A stretch of 28,310 nucleotides of DNA from Discostella pseudostelligera (taxonomy: Eukaryota > Bacillariophyta > Thalassiosirophyceae > Thalassiosirales > Thalassiosiraceae): NCBI GenBank assembly GCA_036940085.1, contig JALLBK010000451.1:1-28310 (forward strand). Direction: 5' to 3'. The notes below the pieces were generated by a model that was not told the origin of the DNA, did not search any database, and was given only the letters and a program-made list of their open reading frames with translations. The position numbers were made by a program, and so were the translations under genes. Position 1 is the stretch's first letter. Every line of letters starts with the position of its first letter. Of the stretch, positions 10,559 to 20,284 are shown one piece after another.

Positions 10559-11780
10559 ATGATCGATAGACCAACAAGGAAGAATATGACGCTCCTCCAC
10601 CTACTCTTACTTTCCCTCCTCGCCAGCCATGGGTTCCAAGAAGCACTATCCTTCACACCACCTCGAGGAAGCAGTACCATCAGCGGCGGCAAGAGCAGAA
10701 CTAGCGGCACCACCACCAGCAGCAGCAGCAGCACCAGCAGCACCAGCACCTCACTCTTCGGCCTACGCTCCACCCTCGTCGAAATACGCAATTCCCTCCT
10801 CTCCCGAGACCGAACCGACTCGGAACTTAAAGACGGTATTGCATTCTTCTACGACCGCTCCTCGAAATTATGGGAAGATGTATGGGGTGAACACATGCAC
10901 CATGGATACTACGTTCCTGAAAATCGTACCGATCATGTCCAGGCACAGATTGATTTAATTGATGAAGTGCTCAAGTGGGCAGGTGTGCCCGAAAGTGGAG
11001 AAAATACTCCCAAAAAAGTGGTGGATGTTGGATGTGGAATTGGAGGGTCATCACGACATATTGTGAAGAAGTATGAGGGGTGTACAGCACAGGGAATTAC
11101 GTTGAGTCCGTATCAGGCCAATCGAGGAAATGAATTGGCCAAAGAGCAGGGATTGGCAGAGAGGGCTTCGTTTCAGGTAAATTCATTACTATTTTGCAAT
11201 ATATATGGCATGTATGTATCGACTTTAACTTCCCCATCTCATACACATATATCTACTCAATGATGGACCACAGGTGGCAGATGCAATGAACATGCCCTTC
11301 GACGACAACTCCTTCGATTTAGTCTGGTCATTAGAATCGGGTGAGCACATGCCCGACAAGGCGAAATTTGTCAATGAGTTACTACGCGTGGCTGCACCTG
11401 GTGGACGTATCATTATCGTGACGTGGTGTCATCGCGACTTGGAGCCTGGTGAGACTAGTCTATCGAGGAAGGAGGAACGGATATTAAAGAAGATTAATCG
11501 AGCGTACTATTTACCCAAATGGTGCAGTGTGGCTGATTATGTACAGCTTTTGAAGAAGGAGGGTGCTGTGGATATCAAACGGGAGGATTGGTCGTACATT
11601 ATTGCTCCGTTTTGGAAGGCGGTGATTCAATCCAGTCTGAATGTCAAGAGTATGGTGGGGCTGTTGAAAAGCGGATTTAGTACAATTCGTGGAGCGTATG
11701 CCATGCTCCTCATGCTTCGGGGTTTCAATTCTGGTGTGATTAAGTTTGGGTTGATTACATGTACAAAAGAGAAGAAGTGA
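10559..11780 (+). CDS. VTE4: Tocopherol (gamma-tocopherol) O-methyltransferase, plastid
   Basis: A SAM-dependent methyltransferase of the last step of tocopherol (vitamin E) synthesis, converting gamma- to alpha-tocopherol at plastid membranes. Two exons, 10559-11176 and 11274-11780; the intron 11177-11273 (GTAAAT...CCACAG) is in phase 0. The product is 374 aa. Residues 10-30 are a hydrophobic signal peptide ending in EALSF, the A/S|F type junction of diatom plastid presequences, followed by a Ser/Thr-rich linker (about 37-66). Motif I is VDVGCGIGGSSRHI (155-168), followed by ITLSPYQANRGNELA. Exon 2 begins within the family signature SFQVADAMNMPF...DLVWSLESGEHMPDK, shared with plant gamma-tocopherol methyltransferases. 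A second in-frame ATG at 10586 has the same local context and also leaves a signal peptide. Specificity for gamma- versus MPBQ-type substrates rests on this signature. Confidence 0.9.
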
Positions 11781-12021
11781 TGCCCAAAAGACGTATGGTG
11801 CACGTCAATTCAGCGATGGCATCGGCAACGCGACTACCGGATCATGTGATGTTTCAGAAGCATAATTACATCATCTACCGCTCTCTAACATCTAGAGAGA
11901 AATTGGTTGCCATTCATGTTTTAATACAGTAGTACATTCATATGGACAAAAGATTGCCGCCAAGCGCAAAACGTAACATCTACCAGAGATATCGGTGTCG
12001 TTGCATCAAATGACATCACTC

Positions 12022-13377
12022 TTACATCCTAGTCATGTTCACCAACGCATCCGCCTCCCGCCTTCCAGCCCGCTTGGCATCACCCATCCTCCTCTTGCTT
12101 TCATCGAAAATTCCCGGTCCAAATTCCTTCACCCATCCCATAGTCGCACTGGGTATCCAATCAGTAAATGGAATAAGCTCCTCCATCAATGCTACATACT
12201 TGAGACTGGGCATAACGCCATCGTACAATGCGCCAACAAGGATCATGGATATGGGTGCCCATGCCAAGTCAAATCCTTCCCCGGCTACTGGGATCAAGTA
12301 CGAGGCCGAACCAATGAGATCAATTAACAATGATGTAATGAGCTTGCCAATCATATCCGTGGGTAAGATTGCCTCGGCCAATGCCTGAGGACTCGGCCGT
12401 GGTCCTACATCGTATATAATTCGTTGACCAGTCTTGGTCATTAGGAATGTTTGATAGGTTGGTTCCGCAATATGTTGTATCCGCGTCCTACCGTCACGTG
12501 TCGAGAAGTACACTCCAGATCCAATGGCACCGAGACCAAGTCCTACAGTCAAAATGATGAGAATGACAGGCAAAAAGAAGGGAATGCCAATAATCAATAA
12601 TCCACCCACAATAGGCAACAATGCCACTGCCACAGTGGCCAATGGTACCGCGGGGACTAACAGTAACTTGGCAGCCGGGAAATTCTTGGGTATGTCATGC
12701 ACCACACCCGAGACTGTCCCCACGGTAGCATCAGTAATGATATCCAGAGTGTGAAACCACGTATTGGCTAAATTCACAATGGCTGAAAATTCAGGACGGT
12801 AGGGACCTTCCAGACGTAATTTGAGCCGCAACGTTGGCTGATCGCCTCCCACGGAACTGTTGCTCATGGATGTTTTCTTGTTGGTATTGTTGTTGCTTTC
12901 CGGAGGCTCGAGATTGAGTATGAGCCACTGAGTATCATTGACACGCAACGTCCTATGAATGGTACATTTGGACGATAAATTCTTGGCGGGATTGGCATAC
13001 GTCAATGTAAATGTGACGGTAGATTCAAACAATACCGACAAGGGTGCCGAAAGCACAAGCTGATTAGCGTTGTTAGTCATGCTGGACAATTTGTCTGTAC
13101 TTGCACCTCCAAATTTGAAAGAGTTAGCATGATCACGATGCTTGGCCGCCGGCGGACCGGTGCTGATTTCATTGTATCCGCCACGACCATTGGCTTCGGT
13201 GTAGGACATGGTGACGGAGGTGGGAACATCGTCATCTGGCAAGTCGTAGGCCGAGAGAATGGTGGCGATGAGTTTGCCATTCCCGGTGGGAGCGTTCATG
13301 ATGGCCTTGGCCACCTTGGTGGTGGCGAGGAGTGGATCCATGGGTGATGAGAATGGGGTGGACGGATTGGGCGCCAT
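12022..13377 (-). CDS. C2-like N-terminal domain plus hydrophobic membrane core, unknown
   Basis: I do not recognise the family. A single exon of 451 aa is read from ATG 13377. The frame is open upstream to 13521, but that extension lies in the GC-rich promoter and looks non-coding. Residues about 34-190 resemble a C2-type beta-sandwich (GKLIATILSAYDLPDDDVP start, the DLP pattern common in C2 domains, then hydrophobic strands), though the acidic calcium loops are not obvious. Residues about 237-290 are strongly hydrophobic and likely form two or three membrane helices. More hydrophobic helices follow at about 345-390 (SLLIDLIGSASYLIPVAGEG and LAWAPISMILVGALYDG). The C-terminal 30 residues are basic (KRRMGDAKRAGRRE). 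It lies head-to-head with alpha-SNAP across about 290 bases and tail-to-tail with the tocopherol methyltransferase. A membrane-trafficking or lipid role would fit but is unproven. Confidence 0.8.
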   Translation of the reverse strand: MAPNPSTPFSSPMDPLLATTKVAKAIMNAPTGNGKLIATILSAYDLPDDDVPTSVTMSYTEANGRGGYNEISTGPPAAKHRDHANSFKFGGASTDKLSSMTNNANQLVLSAPLSVLFESTVTFTLTYANPAKNLSSKCTIHRTLRVNDTQWLILNLEPPESNNNTNKKTSMSNSSVGGDQPTLRLKLRLEGPYRPEFSAIVNLANTWFHTLDIITDATVGTVSGVVHDIPKNFPAAKLLLVPAVPLATVAVALLPIVGGLLIIGIPFFLPVILIILTVGLGLGAIGSGVYFSTRDGRTRIQHIAEPTYQTFLMTKTGQRIIYDVGPRPSPQALAEAILPTDMIGKLITSLLIDLIGSASYLIPVAGEGFDLAWAPISMILVGALYDGVMPSLKYVALMEELIPFTDWIPSATMGWVKEFGPGIFDESKRRMGDAKRAGRREADALVNMTRM

Positions 13378-13671
13378 GGTCAAGAGCAAGAGGTCCGAAC
13401 TGTGCCGGGGGGGATGAAGATGAAAATGGAAAAGGGAAAGATTTTTGGATGTCGGAGATGACGTCCCCTTTTCCGGGGGCGCGCGCAAAAAAGATTCGGA
13501 GTTGGATCCAGCGAATTCCATTTAGCGATCATTTCATTTGGATCCGGTGCGGGGGGGGCAGCGGGGGAGAAGATAGAAAGGGGGGGACGATCAATTTGGC
13601 GATATTTGGCGGCTCCGCTTCCACCGCCTTTCCTCTCCAAATCCGAAGTCCACTCCAACTCCACCATCACC
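13378..13671. promoter_or_regulatory. Divergent promoter with G-rich tract
   Basis: A 294-base gap between the start codons of two divergent genes. On the plus strand G8 (13551-13558), G5 (13563-13567) and G7 (13580-13586) are closely spaced and could supply the four G-tracts of a quadruplex. A GCGCGC-rich stretch lies near 13480-13490, and two TTTGGCG half-sites begin at 13595 and 13605. Open frames across this gap use non-ATG starts or rest on GC content. Confidence 0.45.
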
Positions 13672-14634
13672 ATGTCCGCCCTCTCCCAAGCCCAACGAAC
13701 CAAGGGCGACACCTACCTCCAGGAGGGCAAATCCACCCTCAAGAAATCCACCTGGTTTGCCTCCTCCACCGAACAAAAGTACGAAGACGCCGCCGAGTCA
13801 TTCACCAAGGCCGCCAATGCCTACAAGGTCGGGGGATGGAACGACGAGGCCGGGGCGGCCTACCAACGCGCAGCCGAACTGTACAGAGATAAGCTCAAGA
13901 GTTTGAATGACGCTAGTAAATGTCTATCCGATGCAGGTGCATGTTTTAAGAAGTCGAACCCTACCGAAGCGGTGGCATGTTATCGATCGGCGGTGACTCT
14001 GCTATGCGATGCCGGACGGCTCAATCAGGCGGCGAAACTATCAAAAGAAATTGCAGAAATATTTGAAAATGATGGTGCCGCCGAGGAGGATGGCAATGGA
14101 GGAGGGGGAAATCCTGCCATTGTCGCGGCAATTGCATCCTACCAGCAGGCCGCGGAATTATTCGAAATGGAAAAGGCCAATTCCCAAGCCTCTAGCTGTT
14201 TACAAAAGGTGGCCGAGTTGAGTTCGGGAGCGTTGGACCCACCGGAACTATTGCGCGCGGCGGAAATTTACGAATCATTGGGAAGACAGTGCCTCGAATC
14301 GAATTTATTGAAGTACAATGCCAAAACGCACTTTTTGAACGGCATTCTATGTCATCTTGCCAATGGCGATTCCATCGGCGCATCTCAGGCATTGACCCGG
14401 TTTGACTCATTGGATTATACCTTTGCCGACGCCCGTGAGGGGAAGTTTGCGAAGCAGCTTGTAGAGTGTGTAGAAGCATTTGATCCAGAGGGATTGGCCA
14501 CGGCGTGTTTTGAGTATGATCGTATTTCGAAGTTGGATCCGTGGAAGACGAGTATGTTGCTGAAGGTGAAGAGATCGATTGAGGGGAGTGCGGGTGTTGG
14601 GGGTGAGGGCGAAGATGATATTGACCTTACCTAA
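13672..14634 (+). CDS. Alpha-SNAP (soluble NSF attachment protein)
   Basis: The adaptor that couples NSF ATPase to SNARE complexes for their disassembly on membranes of the secretory pathway. A single exon of 320 aa against about 295 for animal and yeast alpha-SNAP. The start ATG 13672 follows CACC. Helical-hairpin repeats run the full length, with family landmarks: KKSTWFASS (24-32) at the site of the membrane-attachment loop, DAGACFKKSNPTEAVACYRSA, DAGRLNQAAKLSKEIAEIFE, SCLQKVAEL, LLKYNAKTHFLNGILCHL, DAREGKFAKQLVE and EYDRISKLDPWKTSMLLKVKRSIEG. The penultimate Leu (319) that stimulates NSF in known SNAPs is kept. An acidic/glycine insert (about 134-148, AAEEDGNGGGGNP) and a longer acidic tail explain the extra length. 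Gamma-SNAP is less likely given the conserved C-terminus. Confidence 0.93.
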   Translation: MSALSQAQRTKGDTYLQEGKSTLKKSTWFASSTEQKYEDAAESFTKAANAYKVGGWNDEAGAAYQRAAELYRDKLKSLNDASKCLSDAGACFKKSNPTEAVACYRSAVTLLCDAGRLNQAAKLSKEIAEIFENDGAAEEDGNGGGGNPAIVAAIASYQQAAELFEMEKANSQASSCLQKVAELSSGALDPPELLRAAEIYESLGRQCLESNLLKYNAKTHFLNGILCHLANGDSIGASQALTRFDSLDYTFADAREGKFAKQLVECVEAFDPEGLATACFEYDRISKLDPWKTSMLLKVKRSIEGSAGVGGEGEDDIDLT

Positions 14635-14961
14635 AGAGGCTTTTTTGGAAATCAATGATTCTGAGCATGCGCATGTTGGTATGAACTACCTAACAGCGGA
14701 GAGACCATATGTAAAATTGTAAGGAGATTATTTGCTTTGGTAATCGGTAATGGAGCGTGAACGGAATAGAATAAAAGATTGCGCAACTTATGATGCAGTG
14801 GATATCGGAAGTTTATTGTTTACTTGACCCTTACATCGTCGACATCACTCATCACTCATGAGCAAAACAATTGCATTATCGCAAGATTCATCCCCAGCTA
14901 ATATCCTGGTCATTGCATCCGCCAACGAGCAAACAATTCTCAATCGATTTCGGTCTTCTTT
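14635..14961. other. Convergent intergenic spacer
   Basis: It holds the 3' flanks of alpha-SNAP (+) and the CreA-family gene (-). AT-rich words such as AGAATAAAAGA near 14766 could serve polyadenylation, but I see no gene or structured RNA. Confidence 0.5.
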
Positions 14962-15780
14962 TTACTCAACAGAAAGAGCGCAGATCGAGCTTTTGAATCT
15001 GGATTTGTTCGTATCACTATTCTTATCCAATCTCGTGTTAAACGAAACGTACACCATCGTCTTCTTCTCCTCATCATAGATACGCTGTACACGTAACTCC
15101 TTAAAAAGAAGCGATCGCTTCTCCTCGAATACCGGTTCACCCTTCTCGCTCTTATCGATATTCTCGGCAATCTCTATTTTCCCCGTCTTGACGCATGTTA
15201 CGCTAGCATAGCTGGGTTCATTGAAAAAATCCTTCTGGAGGCGTTCTTTTCATTGTATTGTATGCAGTATCAGCAATCGGCAAAGGTCAGGCTTGCTAAG
15301 CAATATTGTAAGTAATTCTTTTGACTATGAACCAAGGGCACACTCACCTGTCAGGGGACGTTCAAAGTTGGAAACATACAGTGTTACACCCTTGACTTTG
15401 GGATCATCGAACGATTCTACCACAAGAGTATCCTTGAATACAAGGCCCGACCCCGAAATTTGCCCAATGGTACGGCTACCCTCTGCTGCCTGTGCCTCGC
15501 TGGCAGGTGTGCCGATGATCGATGTTGCCGCGGCTGCCCCCGCAGCTAGGAAGGAGGAGAGGGCACTTCGACGAGATAGCATCTTGTGCTCAATATTGTT
15601 ATTGTCATCGTTGACCGCTGATAATTGGGTCAGTGAATTGTGATGGTCAGCCCGAGGAGTAGGCGACGAAATTTTGACATTGTGCGGTAGCAAGTTGAAT
15701 GCAGTTGCACCCGTGCTGGCAGTGAAGGCGACGAAGATTGCTTTCATCACCATCATGAACAATAACTTCATTATCGCCAT
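14962..15780 (-). CDS. CreA-family protein, predicted thylakoid lumen
   Basis: Homologue of the bacterial periplasmic CreA family, whose biochemical role is not established. Two exons, 15780-15348 and 15245-14962. The intron 15347-15246 (GTGAGT...GAAAAG) is in phase 1, and the join gives RPLT-E-RLQKDFFNEPS, collinear with the family. The product is 238 aa. Residues 4-28 are a signal peptide ending ATAF (A|F plastid-type junction). A second targeting element with a twin arginine (SRRS, 69-72), an Ala-rich hydrophobic stretch and TPASEAQAAE (about 91-100) fits Tat-dependent entry to the thylakoid lumen. The mature domain carries IGQISGSG, VESFDDPKVKGVTLYVS (121-137), DFFNEPSYASVTC, EEKRSLLFKELRVQRIYD and a C-terminal SSICALSVE, all aligned with CreA signatures. 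An upstream open frame to 15951 has no ATG-supported signal sequence. It is divergent from the Dph6 gene. Confidence 0.85.
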
Positions 15781-16006
15781 CTTTCTCTCCCTCGGCTGCG
15801 GCAAGCATGCAAAAGCAAAGGTTGATCGCGAGGATGAGGTGGTGTTCACGGTTCCCGCCAATTCTTCAAAGATCCAAGTTCCCGCTAAAAACAGTCTCAC
15901 TTCGACGCACAGCCGATAGATGCGATAGCCACAGAATCTATCAACTATCAACTATCAACATCACAATCATGATGACCATGGCGGCCACCTTGACCATACG
16001 TCGACG
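15781..16006. promoter_or_regulatory. Divergent promoter with two TTCCCGC elements
   Basis: A 226-base gap between the CreA-family gene and the Dph6 gene contains GTTCCCGCCAATT (15851-15863) and GTTCCCGCTAAAA (15878-15890). These are the same E2F-like word seen in other intergenic spaces of the window. Regulation is inferred. Confidence 0.45.
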
Positions 16007-18920
16007 ATGAAGTTCATCGCCCTTGTCTCCGGAGGCAAGGACTCCATCTACGCGACCCTCCAAGCTATCGAGAATGGCCACGAGCTAGTATGCTGTGCTC
16101 ACTTGGCTCCATCATCAGCATCATCTGCGCACAACTTGGACGATGAATCCTACATGTACCAAACTGCCGGGTCTGAGGCAGTTCGGGTCCAAGTCGAGGA
16201 GTGCATGGGTGTGCCATTTTATGTCCGAGAGATTCATGGCCGGAGTAAAAATACAGCATTGGTCTACGATAATAATTCGGATGAGGAGGATGGTTCATCA
16301 TCAGATGACGATGAAGTTGAAGATCTCTACCTTCTCCTGAACGAGATCCAAAGCAAACATCGTGAAATATCGGCAGTATCTTCCGGTGCCATCTTATCCA
16401 CCTATCAACGTACACGCATCGAGCATGTCTGCTCTCGATTAAATCTAATCTCCCTCTCTTATCTATGGCGAATGTCCTCTCAGAGGACACTGCTTGATTC
16501 CATACTCGATGATGGTGAAATTGATGCAGTGTTAGTTCGTGTAGCATGTCCTCCAGGATTAATACCACACCGACATTTGGGGAAATCATTACGTGAGCTT
16601 CGTGATAGGGGAGTATTAGATCAACTGAATGATAGATATGGGATGAATCCAGCCGGAGAGGGTGGGGAATATGAAACACTGGTATTGGATTGTCCAAAGC
16701 TATTCAAATTGGGAAGGTTGGTACTGGAGGAGACGGAAGTGGTTTGTGATGAGAGTGATGATGGCGTTGGTATTCTGAAGATCTTAAAATGCAGTGTGAT
16801 GAGGAAGAATTTGACAATGGATCAACTGAACGCCACTACGGAATTTGGATTGGAATGTATCCAACGCAACGCTACAGAACTTGTCCGTAAAGCCAGAAGT
16901 GGTCTCCCACCAGATGTTGCTCCATCACTATCAATACCACCCGAGGTCAGCAATCAAATTCACCAATCATTGAATCTCCCTAATGTTCGAGNCTCCATCA
17001 CTATCAATACCACCCGAGGTCAGCAATCAAATTCACCAATCATTGAATCTCCCTAATGTTCGAGTGATGAAAGGAGGACTATGTCATATCTCTGCTCTCC
17101 TTTCTCCAATAGCAAGCAATCAAGTGGAGGATGAATCATTAGCAGCCGTCCAAGAGTTTCTCGTCATTCAACAAATGCTACAAACAGTACTCTCGGGACT
17201 GTTTACAGGCGATGAACCTCCAACATCACCACAAGATATTCTCTACGTGCACTTGTATCTTTCGGAAATGTTACACTTCGTCAAAATCAATCAGTATTAC
17301 CGTCAATTCTTTGGGACGCACCTACCTCCCAGCCGGGCATGTGTCGCGGTGGGAAAGGGAGCATTGCCAGGCGGAAGGAGGGTGATGATGGATTGTATAA
17401 TACAACGAGGGTCGGGAGCATATTTGCGCCAGGGAAGCAGTGCTGATGCGTGCGACAAATATGATACATATATTAAGAAGGAACTGCAGAACAAACATAG
17501 CTTCCTACGCAAAACTTTGCATGTGCAGTCGATATCGAACTGGGCGCCGGTGTGCATCGGTCCGTATTCACAAGCGAATTCCCTTCGATCATCTCTTGTG
17601 TTCCTTGCCGGGATGATTGGTTTAGTTCCCCAGAATATGACGTTGATTAAACCGACATCATCCGATGTATCTTCCTTCGAAGTTCAATTGTATCAGAGCT
17701 GGAGGAATGCAGCCGCTGTTTTAGACGGACTTGAGGAGGGTGGAGGCAAGTTGGACGATTGCTTCGGTGGTTTGGTGTATGTATCGATTGGCGCATTAGA
17801 GTCGCTGCTGGCTTCTTCAACAGAGGATGACGAGGAGGTTACTTTCTCATGGCGACGACTATGGAAAACTGCTCATTCCATATCGAACCATGCTCTCTCT
17901 ACGAATGCAGGGTTTGTGATGGGAAGCATCGACGGTATCGCAGCCAACAATCCTCGTTCCACCACCGCGGATCCTAACCTCTATGACGAAGATGGGGCGC
18001 TATATGGTGGGTATGAAGATGAAGAAACATGGAGAGAAATGACGGGCGCAACGATACCTTTGTCTTCCCCACCGAAGACTTCAGATGACTCAGGGCTGCC
18101 GTTACTCATGGTTTGCTTGCCTGAACTACCAGCAAATGCCGATGCGGAAGTGGAACTGATCCTTGCTTCTCGACGTGCAGCGTCATGCTTGGACGTATTC
18201 ACTGGTTCACTAGCTAGTTCTTCGGTGCAATATTCAGATAGAGATACATCCACGTTAGACTTGAATCAAGGAATTTTGTGGGATACAGGAAATGATCACA
18301 CAAACCCACATGCGTCAATGGAGCAATTGACTTCGTGCGTTAAAATATCATCGATTGCAAGATTTGTTGGACGTGGGTGCGCCTGCATGTCTACTGTCAT
18401 CGCAAAGTTAATTCCATGCAACAATTCGCTGGCGTTGGGTGTGAATACATGCTGCTTCGACCTCAACGATGTGTTGAGCAGAATGATTGATGCTTCAATC
18501 AACAATGCAAAAGGCGAGAATGAGATGAGCTCCCTTTTCACTATAGACGAGGTGCTTAATGTGCGACTTTATTACATATCAGCATCTGTATCTCGAAGAA
18601 AGGTGAAGAGTAGTGAAGGCAATGATTCACCATCTTTTGAGATAGACATGAAAGATGATGGATCCTCACTTCGCATCCAGCTCCATTCAGTTCTTCAACT
18701 GAAATCAAAACAATACCACGACAATGCAAATGTCCATCGTAAATGCAGATCAGTAAGCGTCCCGGCATATACAGTTGTGCCTGTGTTGGGTATGCAACTG
18801 TCGTGCGAGAAGGATTGTGGCACACCGATGATGGCAATGCAAGTGACATTGGCTGACATGACGAGAATGGAAACAGAGATTTGGGTACGACATAATCGTC
18901 AATATGAGTACGACAAATAG
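16007..18920 (+). CDS. DPH6: Diphthine-ammonia ligase (Dph6) with RidA-like domains
   Basis: ATP-dependent amidation of diphthine on elongation factor 2, the last step of diphthamide synthesis, in the cytosol. The N-terminal alpha-hydrolase-type domain has the PP-loop SGGKDS (8-13) and the family signature NPAGEGGEYETLVLDCP (214-230). An acidic insert lies at about 90-105. Two YjgF/RidA-like domains follow, as in fungal and plant Dph6: one around residues 345-445 (DILYVHLYLSEM, ACVAVGKGALPGG) and one starting near 485 (SNWAPVCIGPYSQAN, LVFLAGMIGLVP). The given sequence is frameshifted by a 72-base duplication around an N at 16992. Reading 16007-16991 and then 17065-18920 gives 2,841 bases, exactly 947 codons including the stop (946 aa). 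This is longer than the yeast protein (about 685 aa), with long linkers in the C-terminal half. No intron is seen. Confidence 0.88.
16920..17064 (+). repeat. 72-base direct duplication across an assembly N
   Basis: Bases 16920-16991 and 16993-17064 are identical, separated only by N at 16992. The copies lie inside the Dph6 coding region and break its frame by +1. Removing one copy plus the N (73 bases) restores the frame. This is the signature of two overlapping contig ends joined without merging, not a biological repeat. Confidence 0.93.
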
Positions 18921-19227
18921 ACACGCATTTCTCCCCACTCCTGTCAGTCAGTATGACGGATATCTACTAAGACTTAATAGACTGCAATTATCAATTATTA
19001 TGCAATCCACTTCGGTCTTCGGACTCTAACATCGGTTACCGTACGACCAGATCTCTGCCACTTCTTGTACCGCGGCCGTTTGGAGTCGAGTCTTCTAATC
19101 TCCCGCCAAATCAACCTTGAAAGATAGCGGGAAAGCGACGCGGGGGCAAAGTTATGGCGGGAAAGCACCCGTATCGATACTCATCACTCATCCTTCGCCC
19201 AACACCTCTTTCTCTTCGATCCGAACC
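18921..19227. promoter_or_regulatory. Sulfotransferase promoter with E2F-like cluster
   Basis: The space holds the Dph6 3' flank, then a compact group TCCCGCCAAA (19101-19110), AGCGGGAAAG (19126-19135) and GGCGGGAAAG (19157-19166), 60-130 bases upstream of the sulfotransferase ATG. They match the E2F-like words elsewhere in the window. No gene is seen. Confidence 0.45.
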
Positions 19228-20228
19228 ATGCCGTCCGAGAGTCTCGACAATTGCCCCGAAAAGCTCCCCAGATACTCAAATCATGACGGATATCTTGTCG
19301 CCGGAGGGTTTCCCGTGGATGGTTTCAGAAGTGCACTGAAGTACCAAGCACAAGATAACGATCTCTTCATTGTGACCTACCCAAAGGTATGTGAACAACA
19401 CATCGTACCGCATCGTCTGGAACTAACAATTAATGCCGACTCGTCATGATCTCAAGAAGTATTTCACTTGCATTACCAATTCAGTGCGGCACAACATGGA
19501 CACAACACATTGTGTATTTGATTCTTAACGATGGGGTGCCTCTTCCTCCCGATCAGCGTCTCGATGTGGTGTTTCCTCATCTGGAAGAAGTAGGGAAGGA
19601 GTTCATCGAAACGAAAGGCACAATCCTGGGGGGATATCGATTGATAAAGACACATCTTCCATATAGCCTTGTGAGCAAAAATCCAAAAGCCAAATACATT
19701 TTTGTGACACGCAATCCCAAAGACTGTGTTGTTTCCTTCTACCACCACACGGTTGGTTTCCCGAAGCATTATGATTTTGCTGAGGGCAAATTTGATACAT
19801 ACTTCAATGTTTTTCTCGATGGAAAGGTTGATCATGGTGATTATTTTGAGTTTTTGAGAGAAGCTCTGGATAGCAAAGATGATCCCAATGTCCTTTTTTT
19901 AAGGTATGAAACTGGGCGAAAGAATACTAGGGAATACATATTGCAGATAGCATCATTTCTTGACAATTCAGTATACCCCGATAGGCTCCTTGCGGATAAT
20001 GAAAAGATACTCAACCAAGTTCTGGAACATTCGTCACTTGATAGTATGAAGAAGGATCCTAGGCGATGGTGTAGTGATAGAACTGGATATCAGCCGTTCA
20101 TCAGAAGTGGGAGCACAGGTGGCTGGCGAGAGTTGCTCTCTGAGGAGCAGGCTGTCAAGCTCCAAAAGCGGCTGGACGACCTTTTCACAAAGGAAGAACT
20201 TGAGTACTTGGGAGAGCAGTATCATTAG
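19228..20228 (+). CDS. PAPS-dependent sulfotransferase, cytosolic SULT type
   Basis: Transfers sulfate from PAPS to a hydroxyl or amine of a small molecule; the acceptor cannot be read from sequence. Two exons, 19228-19386 and 19485-20228. The intron 19387-19484 (GTATGT...ATTCAG) is in phase 0 and splits the 5'-phosphosulfate loop, giving TYPK|CGTTW (50-58). The product is 300 aa, the usual SULT size, with no signal peptide or membrane helix, so soluble. The catalytic His is H110 (LIKTHLPY). The 3'-phosphate-binding R129 and S137 sit in VTRNPKDCVVSFYHH. The C-terminal PAPS loop RSGSTGGWR (260-268) departs from the usual RKGxxGDWK. ATG 19228 is the first Met giving the canonical N-terminus. 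Sterol sulfates are known from diatoms, so a sterol acceptor is possible but is a guess. Confidence 0.92.
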
Positions 20229-20284
20229 GTAGAGAGAACAAACTGCTTCGAAAATATTGTAATAGTCAGAACATCCTTATTGCT

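Noticed and set aside
13378..13521. 48-residue N-terminal extension of the C2-like membrane protein
   Set aside because: The extension is Pro/Ser/His-rich over promoter sequence. ATG 13377 gives a natural start and a plausible divergent promoter.
16983..18920. Separate 645-aa RidA-like gene
   Set aside because: It is the downstream half of Dph6 cut off by the assembly duplication at 16992.
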